This document shows, in pieces, positions 1 to 6,073 of a stretch of 21,104 nt of DNA. Numbering within the stretch: the stretch's first letter is position 1; each line of letters opens with the position of its first letter. The translations under genes were made by a program, and so were the position numbers. The stretch lies in the IMG/VR virus record IMGVR_UViG_3300020162_000752, positions 1-21,104 of that record; one strand, written 5' to 3'. The DNA comes from a virus. The notes below the pieces were generated by a model. That model was not told the origin of the DNA and did not search any database. It saw only the letters and a list, made by a program, of their open reading frames with translations.

Positions 1-778
1 CAGCGCTTCTGTCACACGACAACATTGTTAAAACAGCGTTGTCTGCAGGACTGGAAGCAAGGGCAGGATGAATAGACAATGAAGCAGCACCACCGGTTAC
101 AGTTGGTACAGCCAGCACAGTGTATACTTTTTGAACACCAGCAATAGAGAAGGTATCACCAATCTGTGGTGTACCAGTTAAGCCATCGACGTTCAGTGTT
201 GAACCTGTCTGAGAACCACCATTCACCAGCACAGTGCCGTATGAAGGCTTAGATATTTTAGTATGCGTGGTGCCATCGGTCGAGTAAATGTCAGCATTAC
301 GATAGGACAACACTGTATCGTTCCACGCTACAACACCTTTGATTGTGCCAGTGTGAGTTGTAAAAGTGACGGCTGCTTTATCGGCTGGGCTAGAAGCCAT
401 CGAAGTAGTCAGCGTCAATGTCGCTTCTTTGTTTGTGCTGCTAAACGAAACACCGCTTGTGGCAATGGTGTATGTACCTGTCACACCCGCAATGGTCAAT
501 GTTGATCCATCACTGGGAGCAGTGTAGATGTTAGAGATGACAAGGGTTGTACCAGTTTGTCCAGATCCCTGCACCTTTGGTTCACCGTAAGCGGGAACAA
601 ACGAGCTTGAATACTTGCTAAAACCTTCAATGCGTTTATAGCCACCATCGGTAGATGGCTCAAAGTTCTTCAACAGACGAGCGCTACCGGGAGCTTGTGT
701 ACCGTGCTGAAGCGGTGACAAGTTGGAGATGAGTCCACCACGGAACTCAAACGGATATGTTTGTAGTCCGTCAGCCAT
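1..778 (-). CDS. Large tail/virion protein, N-terminal part (runs off left end)
   Basis: The reading frame starts at the ATG at 778 and stays open to base 1, so at least 259 residues are present and the C-terminus is missing. The N-terminus (about residues 11-50, with FRGGLISNLSPLQ and LKNFEPSTDGGYKRIEGF) is of a type I associate with large podovirus tail proteins coded next to the head-tail adaptor; this is from memory, not a search. The rest is Thr/Ser/Gly-rich and beta-like. It contains two similar modules, each with a G-S-T-L start and an A-S-S-P-A-D-x-A end. The start overlaps the stop of the upstream adaptor gene (TAATG), which suggests coupled translation. A tail tubular B-like or tail-stabilising role is inferred from position only. 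Confidence 0.75.
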   Translation of the reverse strand, partial: MADGLQTYPFEFRGGLISNLSPLQHGTQAPGSARLLKNFEPSTDGGYKRIEGFSKYSSSFVPAYGEPKVQGSGQTGTTLVISNIYTAPSDGSTLTIAGVTGTYTIATSGVSFSSTNKEATLTLTTSMASSPADKAAVTFTTHTGTIKGVVAWNDTVLSYRNADIYSTDGTTHTKISKPSYGTVLVNGGSQTGSTLNVDGLTGTPQIGDTFSIAGVQKVYTVLAVPTVTGGAASLSIHPALASSPADNAVLTMLSCDRSA

Positions 779-1506
779 TAGCGCACCCGATCACCGAAAG
801 CAGAACTACCGCTACCAACTTGGTTAATAGCAGTGCCTCGCATGTATGTATAACGATTGACCAAGATTGTTCGCATACGTTTCAAGCCTTCTTCAAACTT
901 GCTCTTGGCAAGGTTGGCTGCTTGTTCATTGCTACGGAACATGTATGCGTGATACATCGCACCATCAATGATGACATGACGGAATCGTTCTGGAACAGTT
1001 GGTACGTCTGTGGAACTAGAGAGATCGCTCGGAACACTGTAGTATTCGTAAACGATTTCATATGCCTGATCAGGAGGTGGAGTCACACCCCATTCTAAGT
1101 TGGTTGCTTGGAACACAGAAGTGGGAACCTTGCGCTTAGAAGTGTTGTCGCCATATTCCTGAGCAACTGCATTTTCCAAATAGTCTTCGTAAGCAACAAC
1201 GCCCAGCTTGACAGTGGCATTACCGAAAGTGGTGCTTTCCTTGATGCGGAAAGTATCGAAGTCAATCGACCCTGCATCGGCTGGGAAAGCATAACGAGTT
1301 GTACCTGCTGTTAAAGTGTCTTCAGCAAGTTCATGATTGAAGGGCCATTCATAGTGTGTCTGGTTAATGTCACGAATGGAAGAGTTTACACTATCTTTGA
1401 TCTGAGAATAAAAACCTTTGGCTGTGGAGAAATTACCCGATGTAAGTTCTACTTCGTTGAGGCGACGATTCACTTCATTAACAAGACTGATGTAGTCGTA
1501 TGCCAT
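778..1506 (-). CDS. Head-tail adaptor / tail tubular A-like protein
   Basis: This 242-aa protein has a helical N-terminus (residues 1-50, with LVNEVNRRLNEVEL) followed by HYEWPFNHE and then a beta-rich stretch (TLTAGTTRYAFPAD, about 64-77). This layout is typical of podovirus head-tail connector proteins (P22 gp4 / T7 gp11 type), which attach to the portal ring and carry the tail. Position supports this: it lies just after the capsid genes and its stop codon overlaps the start of the next tail gene. A GGAA-type ribosome binding site precedes the ATG. A terminator lies just upstream (1525-1562), so expression needs read-through or an unseen promoter. Confidence 0.75.
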   Translation of the reverse strand: MAYDYISLVNEVNRRLNEVELTSGNFSTAKGFYSQIKDSVNSSIRDINQTHYEWPFNHELAEDTLTAGTTRYAFPADAGSIDFDTFRIKESTTFGNATVKLGVVAYEDYLENAVAQEYGDNTSKRKVPTSVFQATNLEWGVTPPPDQAYEIVYEYYSVPSDLSSSTDVPTVPERFRHVIIDGAMYHAYMFRSNEQAANLAKSKFEEGLKRMRTILVNRYTYMRGTAINQVGSGSSAFGDRVR

Positions 1507-1524
1507 GATGGTTCCTGTATATTT

Positions 1525-1562
1525 AAAACAACAAAAGGGAGAGCCTCGCGAAAGACCCTCCC
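1525..1562 (-). terminator. Intrinsic terminator behind the 135-aa virion gene
   Basis: On the minus strand GGGAGGGTCT (1562-1553) pairs with AGGCTCTCCC (1546-1537) over 10 bp, two of them G-U, around a 6-base loop. It is followed by TTTTGTTGTTTT. GC-rich stem plus U-tract is the classic intrinsic terminator form. It sits between the stop of the 135-aa gene and the start of the adaptor gene. Confidence 0.85.
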
Positions 1563-1572
1563 TCTTAGGTCA

Positions 1573-1588
1573 GCCTAAAAGATTAGGC
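1573..1588 (-). other. Small hairpin over the stop codon of the 135-aa gene
   Basis: GCCTAA and TTAGGC form a perfect 6-bp inverted repeat with a 4-base loop. The left arm on the minus strand contains the TAA stop. It lies 10 bases before the terminator hairpin and may add to the 3' structure of the transcript. Confidence 0.5.
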
Positions 1589-1990
1589 CAATTGGTCGCG
1601 GTCTACGTCAGTAGCAGCTTCAACGCTCTTAGAGCAGTCAACCACCACAGCCCACACACGGCCAGTGATAACACCGGGAGTACCAGAGATGGTAGTGACA
1701 ACGTCGATGGTGTCAGCAGCAGCGATAAAGCCGGGAGTAACGCCACCTTTGTTGGTGTTAGCAGCAGTGTTGTCAAAGTTCAAGTCGTTAGCAAACACAG
1801 TGGTGCCATCGGTAACGTCCAAGGTGTAGGTTGTAACGTCAGGAACAACAGTGAAGTTTTGAAAACCAGCAGCCAACACAGTAGTGCCAGCAGGAACAGA
1901 GATACCAACAGTAGTGCCAGAGGAAGCAGCCAAGCTTACGACCTTCTCTACGAGAATGGGAGCGTAACGTGCAGATTGAGAGATAGCCAT
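1583..1990 (-). CDS. Small beta-rich virion protein, probable capsid decoration protein
   Basis: This 135-aa protein is rich in Val, Thr, Ala and Gly. It has alternating hydrophobic stretches and almost no charged residues until the C-terminus, as expected for a compact beta-sandwich structural protein. It directly follows the major capsid gene, where many phages code a head decoration or head-stabilising protein. No family motif is certain, so the role is inferred from position and composition. A good Shine-Dalgarno (AAAGGAAA) precedes the ATG. The gene lies between two strong terminators (2021-2050 and 1525-1562), so it may be expressed by partial read-through from the capsid gene. Confidence 0.8.
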   Translation of the reverse strand: MAISQSARYAPILVEKVVSLAASSGTTVGISVPAGTTVLAAGFQNFTVVPDVTTYTLDVTDGTTVFANDLNFDNTAANTNKGGVTPGFIAAADTIDVVTTISGTPGVITGRVWAVVVDCSKSVEAATDVDRDQLA

Positions 1991-2020
1991 TTTAAATTTC
2001 CTTTATTGAGGTGTGTGATT

Positions 2021-2050
2021 TAAAAACGGGGAAGCCTTTTGAGCCTCCCC
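2021..2050 (-). terminator. Intrinsic terminator directly behind the major capsid gene
   Basis: On the minus strand GGGGAGGCT (2050-2042) pairs with GGCTTCCCC (2036-2028) over 9 bp, two of them G-U, with loop CAAAA. GTTTTTAAA follows. The stem begins 7 bases after the MCP stop codon. It would end most MCP transcripts. Confidence 0.85.
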
Positions 2051-2057
2051 TGTTTCA

Positions 2058-3128
2058 TCAGGCCACGTTATACTTTGCAGTAACGATGGCTTCTGGACGC
2101 AAGATCTTACGACCGTACAAGTGCATACCGCGAACGATGTCAGCGAAGCTGTCGGGATCACGATAAGACTCAGTCTTGTTGATCTGCTGAGCAGTTGCAA
2201 CAGCAGCGTCTTGACCGCCAACGATCACACCGAAGTTGGTGTTCTGGTTAGCTGTACCGGAAGTGCCGGGGCCAGTGCCGATCTTAGGCAGGTTGTTCGA
2301 CACATACACACGGAAGCCGTGCAAGTTGTTGATAACCAAACCGTTTTGCAAACCGGAACCACCGAAGTCACCATTCAACAAACGGCTGTCTTCGTCTTTC
2401 AACATTTCGATGAACACTGGGTCAACGACCAACCAACGACCTTGGCTGTCAACGAATTGCTGGTCCAACAAACGACCCATACGAGCGATCACCATCAAAG
2501 GCGAAGCGGTAGCAGTGGGCAATGCGGTTGCACCGGGCAAGCGAGGAGCCAAAGGAATGGAGTGGTCACCAGCAGAAGAAGTGGTGATGTTGCTGAAGCT
2601 CGACTTGATCAGCTTCATGCTAGACAACAGTTCGTCAGAACCAGCGGTGGCAACAGCTTTAGTACCGGGGAAAGAGGTACGAGCGGTGTCAGCGGCGGCA
2701 TGCAGAGCGGACTGAGTGTAACCGGACAAATAGCCCAGCACGTCTTGGTCATACTGGTCACGCAAGCGATAGGCGGCGCGGTCAGTAGCCATTTGCATGA
2801 AGTTCACATGCGAGTGAGCAGCTTCAATGTCGTCGATCTTGAAAGCAAAGAAGTTTGCTTGATCAACAACCAGAGTGAAGTCCTCGTCGTCCAGATCTTG
2901 AGCAGTGATTTGAGTGCCACGCTTGTAAGCTTGCACAGAAACTTCTGGCTCTTTGATGATCTTAACGCTGTCGCCCATCTGAGCGATCTCACCGAAGTAA
3001 TCGTTGTTGGTGATGTCTTCAACCACCGACGATTTGCGGAAAGCGAGTTGTACTTTTTTGCTGTAGATTACAGCGCTGAAATTACCATTGGGCAGGTTAC
3101 CGTGACCTACTGCTGAGGGAAAAGCCAT
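2058..3128 (-). CDS. Major capsid protein
   Basis: This 356-aa protein is the main shell subunit of the phage head. The N-terminal part (FSAVIYSKKVQLAFRK, ITNNDYFGEI, DSVKIIKEPEVSVQAYKRG, then DLDDEDFTLVVDQANFFAFKIDDIEAAHSHVN in segments) resembles podovirus HK97-fold coat proteins as I remember them. The central spine-helix region has TDRAAYRLRDQYDQDVLGYL. Length and position between scaffold and decoration/adaptor genes also fit. GGAG lies 8 bases before the ATG. The gene has its own promoter (3442-3471), a leader of about 300 bases with a strong hairpin, and its own terminator (2021-2050). This suggests a dedicated high-output transcription unit. Confidence 0.93.
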   Translation of the reverse strand: MAFPSAVGHGNLPNGNFSAVIYSKKVQLAFRKSSVVEDITNNDYFGEIAQMGDSVKIIKEPEVSVQAYKRGTQITAQDLDDEDFTLVVDQANFFAFKIDDIEAAHSHVNFMQMATDRAAYRLRDQYDQDVLGYLSGYTQSALHAAADTARTSFPGTKAVATAGSDELLSSMKLIKSSFSNITTSSAGDHSIPLAPRLPGATALPTATASPLMVIARMGRLLDQQFVDSQGRWLVVDPVFIEMLKDEDSRLLNGDFGGSGLQNGLVINNLHGFRVYVSNNLPKIGTGPGTSGTANQNTNFGVIVGGQDAAVATAQQINKTESYRDPDSFADIVRGMHLYGRKILRPEAIVTAKYNVA

Positions 3129-3441
3129 TTTAAAATCTCCTATAGATATATTGGCATATAATTAAATACACTCAACACAACTACAGAGGCTGACTTTATC
3201 AGGTACATTAGTCTTCCGAAGTGCCCAACGGAAGGCAATGGGCTAATAAAACATCAGGTATATCTGACAGTTTATTGTTTTGTGTTACTGATGACGATGA
3301 CAATGCACCGTCTTATTTCACCATTGTTCTGGACTAGCATTGGTTGGATGTTGCAAGCATCGGCAATACTCAAAGAAACAATGGCAATCTAAACAAGAAC
3401 AACAAGACAAGTAATATAAGTCGTTGTTGTTCTTGTTAAAA
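3129..3441 (-). promoter_or_regulatory. Long 5' leader of the major capsid mRNA
   Basis: There is no gene here. If transcription starts about 7 bases after the -10 box, near 3435, the MCP message has an untranslated leader of roughly 300 bases. Its first bases form the large hairpin at 3392-3437. Further in, CTTCCG/CGGAAG and GCCCA/TGGGC (3213-3243) are short, partly competing inverted repeats. ATCAGGTA occurs twice. A role in mRNA stability or translation control is inferred. Confidence 0.5.
3392..3437 (-). repeat. 14-bp perfect inverted repeat at the 5' end of the capsid mRNA
   Basis: AACAAGAACAACAA (3392-3405) and TTGTTGTTCTTGTT (3424-3437) are exact reverse complements. GAC/GTC extend the stem past one unpaired base. 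The loop is about 12-18 bases of AT-rich sequence. There is no U-tract on the minus strand, so it is not a standard terminator. It begins almost at the predicted start site of the MCP transcript, as with 5' stem-loops that protect mRNA from RNase E. Confidence 0.75.
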
Positions 3442-3471
3442 GTTATACCAGACTTTTTCTGTCCGTGTCAA
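3442..3471 (-). promoter_or_regulatory. Sigma-70-type promoter of the major capsid gene
   Basis: On the minus strand TTGACA (3471-3466) is followed by an 18-bp spacer and TATAAC (3447-3442). The -35 box is a perfect consensus and the -10 box matches 5 of 6 bases. The ten bases ACAGTTGACA are identical to the extended -35 element of early promoters P1-P3 on the other strand, and the spacing is the same. It lies 3 bases after the scaffold stop codon. Confidence 0.8.
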
Positions 3472-3474
3472 CTG

Positions 3475-4347
3475 TTATCGTGCGTTGCCGCTCAGATCGT
3501 ATACAAACTTACCAGATGCCATAGCTTTGTTGATGGCTTCTTCGTTAGCTTCATACTGTCGGCTAGACATTTTAGCCACCTGTGACTCGTACACTACACC
3601 TTCAGTATCTTGTCCGCTTGGAGCAGATCTCTCTGAACGAGTACGGATTCCCTGTGCAGCAGAAGTATCTTCCTTCTTCGCTTTCGCTTTGCCGATATTG
3701 CGATCAACCTTATAAAGATCAATGGCACGAGCAGCAGCACGAGCGTCTGTATCATTCTCGTATAAAGCCTGTTGCACCCACTTAGGTTGCTCTTCTGCCC
3801 AGTTATGGAAGTCATCTGTATCACGGATAGTGTCAAAGTCTGGATGAATCTTCATCAATTCCAACTCTGCCTTCTCACGTGCGGTTAGCTTCTCTTGTTC
3901 ATCCAATGCCTTAAAGCGCTCTTCAATTGAAGCAGTTTGCTCTTTAGCTTTCTTAATGGCGATTGTCTCTACAATCTTTGCCACATCGGGATAAGTCTGT
4001 GCCCACTTAGCCAAATCGTCTTCACTTGTTGGAAGCTTGATTTGTTTCTCGGTAGACTGAGTTAGCTGTGTACGCAGTTCATCAATCTGTTTCTGCAGGG
4101 CCAATTGTTGTTGCTGTGAATGACGACGAAGGTCACCATAGCGTTTCTTAAAACTCTTCTCTTCTGCTGACAAATCACTATCGTCGTCAACATTTTCTTC
4201 AGAAGCTGCAGGTTTCTCTTCTTTTTTATCAATGAGTTGTTTCAACTCTTCTTCTTCACGTTCAATACGTTCGCGGTTCGCATTGCGTTTACCAAATGGT
4301 GCAAGCGCAGTTGGTTGCGACTTTTGTTCCAAGACTACTTCAGTCAT
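3475..4347 (-). CDS. Capsid scaffolding protein
   Basis: This 290-aa protein is highly charged (Glu, Lys, Gln) and mostly helical. It has likely coiled-coil segments at about residues 23-50 and 75-105, the latter containing a QQQQ run. A central part has YPDVAKIVETIA, HPDFDTIRDTDDFHNWAEEQP and a stretch leading to AIDLYKVD; I recall these as typical of scaffold proteins of marine and freshwater podoviruses. Scaffolds guide coat assembly and leave before DNA packaging. Placement just before the capsid gene fits. The ribosome binding site is AAAAGGT before the ATG. The capsid promoter begins directly after the stop. Confidence 0.85.
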   Translation of the reverse strand: MTEVVLEQKSQPTALAPFGKRNANRERIEREEEELKQLIDKKEEKPAASEENVDDDSDLSAEEKSFKKRYGDLRRHSQQQQLALQKQIDELRTQLTQSTEKQIKLPTSEDDLAKWAQTYPDVAKIVETIAIKKAKEQTASIEERFKALDEQEKLTAREKAELELMKIHPDFDTIRDTDDFHNWAEEQPKWVQQALYENDTDARAAARAIDLYKVDRNIGKAKAKKEDTSAAQGIRTRSERSAPSGQDTEGVVYESQVAKMSSRQYEANEEAINKAMASGKFVYDLSGNAR

Positions 4348-4473
4348 ATTTACCTTTTAAGTTGGGGCTGCACTGTAGGAGACAACTGTCTCGGAGTCAG
4401 GTAGCCAATGATGGTGGGTATTGTTAAGTACCAGTCTGCCCACCACAGACTCTGGTATTCATAGTGTACTACA
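4348..4473 (-). promoter_or_regulatory. Leader between the 464-aa and scaffold genes with two small inverted repeats
   Basis: This gap of 126 bases holds GAGACAACTGTCTC (4379-4392, 6-bp arms) and AGTCTG/CAGACT (4433-4451, 7-base loop). There is no U-tract, so no clear terminator, and I see no convincing promoter. The repeats may be mRNA processing or protein binding sites. Confidence 0.35.
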
Positions 4474-5868
4474 TTACTTACGAGAAGCTAAGCCTTTTTG
4501 TTTTGCAATCTTCGACTTTGGATTCTTACGGGTAATAAAGCCACCACGATAATCTCCAGTGGTATCGCTAGTGCTAGTGTCGCTAGTGCTGGGGCCAGTA
4601 TCGGTAGTAGTAGTAGTATCAGTAGTGCTGGGGCTAGTGTCGGTAGTGTTGTTACTAGCAGCAGCATCGCTCATTGCATCCATTGAGTTGATACCTTCAG
4701 TGCTACCAACACCAACACCAGAAGCAGCACCAGCGCCAGTTGTACCGTAACCACTACCACCAGTATCGGCAGCGGCAGCGGCTCGGGCAGAGGCAGCATC
4801 GCTCTCTGCGTCCATTGCGTTGATACCAGTTGTACTACCAACACCAATACCAACAGCAGAGCCAGCACCAGTTGTGCCGTAAGTTTGACCAAATCCGTCA
4901 TTCATTGCTCGCGTTGTACCTTCTACTCCACGTGTAGTCTTTGATGCTTCGGTTGCTTCTTTGAAAATATTGTTTGCAGTTCGGAACTGTTCAATCGGAT
5001 TCTTCGGTACGTCCAATATCTGATTAAGTCCCGGAATAACAAACCCAAGAACACTGCCAATCAAACCGTTGTTTGCCTTACCGTATGCTTCTTTATACGA
5101 AGCCCCTTCGGGAGTATTCATAAAGTCGAAGGTGGCTTCTTGTTCTTTGGTCAATCCTGTATTACCGCTATCACTACCAGTGTTGCCAGAACCAGCCCCG
5201 CCCTGTGCAGGAGTTGTTGGTTGTGTAGCATCGGTAGGAGGAGTAGTGGTATCAATTGTCTTCTTAACTTTGTAGCCTTCTGGTACAGACAACTGAGGAA
5301 CACCATCAATGAATGGAATATAGATGGTTTGACCAGCGTCATTAACCATTGCCACCATTTCAAAACCTTTAAGAGGTGCGTCAGCATACTGAGTTGTTGT
5401 ACCCGAAGCAGCCAAGTCGTTTGTTGCTTGTTGGTTTTGACCACTGATCTGAGCAGACGTTGGTGCAACATAACCACCAGCAGCATACTCTTTCTCTTCG
5501 CCTTCGTCTTCACCAAGGATAGAATCAATCTCGGACGAGAAAATTTCATCATCCATTTCGTCTTCACCGCTGTGCAGGGCTTCAGCATCAGGAACAGAGT
5601 CGGCGTTACCCATCTGACCAATCTCTTCCATCCTCTTCAAACCCATCTTGGCTTTGTCACGAAGCTTCATCAGTGTTTCCAAACCAATGTAGCGAACCAC
5701 ATCGGCAGAGAAAACAACCTCGCCTTCGCTGAGCTTTGCATCAATGTCGTCCCTTACTTCTTCTTTCATTGCACCGGGCGGCACTTCGTTACCAGATACT
5801 GGATCAACAGTACCACCCTCTTGCATGACACCGCCTTCAGCGAACAGTTTGTTCATATCAGTTTGCAT
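4474..5868 (-). CDS. Virion-associated low-complexity protein with tandem repeat
   Basis: This is a 464-aa protein. The N-terminus has FAEGG, then VDPVSGNEVPPGAMKEEVRDD, LSEGEVVFSADVVRYIG and a helical segment. I have seen this N-terminal pattern in proteins coded between portal and scaffold genes of many podoviruses; the role is unknown. Residues 100-130 are strongly acidic. Residues 208-240 are Thr/Pro/Gly-rich. Residues 330-361 and 374-405 are two copies of one motif (YGTTGAG, then GVGST, GIN, MDA, SDAA). Then comes a Thr/Ser/Asp run (406-438) and a basic tail (KNPKSKIAKQKG). The start overlaps the upstream 70-aa gene by 11 bp. It may be an internal or minor virion protein. Confidence 0.8.
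   Translation of the reverse strand: MQTDMNKLFAEGGVMQEGGTVDPVSGNEVPPGAMKEEVRDDIDAKLSEGEVVFSADVVRYIGLETLMKLRDKAKMGLKRMEEIGQMGNADSVPDAEALHSGEDEMDDEIFSSEIDSILGEDEGEEKEYAAGGYVAPTSAQISGQNQQATNDLAASGTTTQYADAPLKGFEMVAMVNDAGQTIYIPFIDGVPQLSVPEGYKVKKTIDTTTPPTDATQPTTPAQGGAGSGNTGSDSGNTGLTKEQEATFDFMNTPEGASYKEAYGKANNGLIGSVLGFVIPGLNQILDVPKNPIEQFRTANNIFKEATEASKTTRGVEGTTRAMNDGFGQTYGTTGAGSAVGIGVGSTTGINAMDAESDAASARAAAAADTGGSGYGTTGAGAASGVGVGSTEGINSMDAMSDAAASNNTTDTSPSTTDTTTTTDTGPSTSDTSTSDTTGDYRGGFITRKNPKSKIAKQKGLASRK
4668..4880 (-). repeat. Imperfect DNA repeat inside the 464-aa gene
   Basis: Two similar units, about 4668-4749 and 4797-4880, code the repeated Gly-rich motif of the protein. Next to them (4565-4660) is a stretch of repeated GTAGTAG/GCTAGTG-like triplets coding Thr/Ser/Asp. 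Such repeats can change copy number by slippage or recombination. Confidence 0.7.
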
Positions 5869-6070
5869 GATTGATTTCTTCTTTCAAATACTTAAGCTGG
5901 CGCAATGCAGCAATGGCACCCTGTGCCTTAAACATCTCATGTAATTCGGTAGCTTGCTCAAGCTTTCGTTGTTGTTGCTCAATGTCATAGTCGAGCTTCT
6001 CAACAAAAGCGTCCCACAGATGAGGGCTATTGAGCATTCCTTTAAGCTTAGGAAGAAAAGGTTTGCTCAT
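5858..6070 (-). CDS. Small helical protein between portal and 464-aa gene
   Basis: This 70-aa protein is almost entirely helical and charged (YDIEQQQRKLEQATELHEMFKAQG, in segments), with an amphipathic coiled-coil pattern at about 26-65. I do not recognise a family. Its start lies 3 bases after the portal stop, and its end overlaps the next gene by 11 bp, so it is translated as part of a coupled set. A short coiled-coil protein here could help portal or scaffold assembly, but that is a guess. Confidence 0.75.
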   Translation of the reverse strand: MSKPFLPKLKGMLNSPHLWDAFVEKLDYDIEQQQRKLEQATELHEMFKAQGAIAALRQLKYLKEEINHAN

Positions 6071-6073
6071 TTT

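Noticed and set aside
2121-3116. 331-aa open frame on the plus strand antisense to the capsid gene
   Set aside because: It is a shadow of the capsid reading frame: no ribosome site, unnatural composition (His/Val/Ser-rich) and full overlap with a firmly identified gene.
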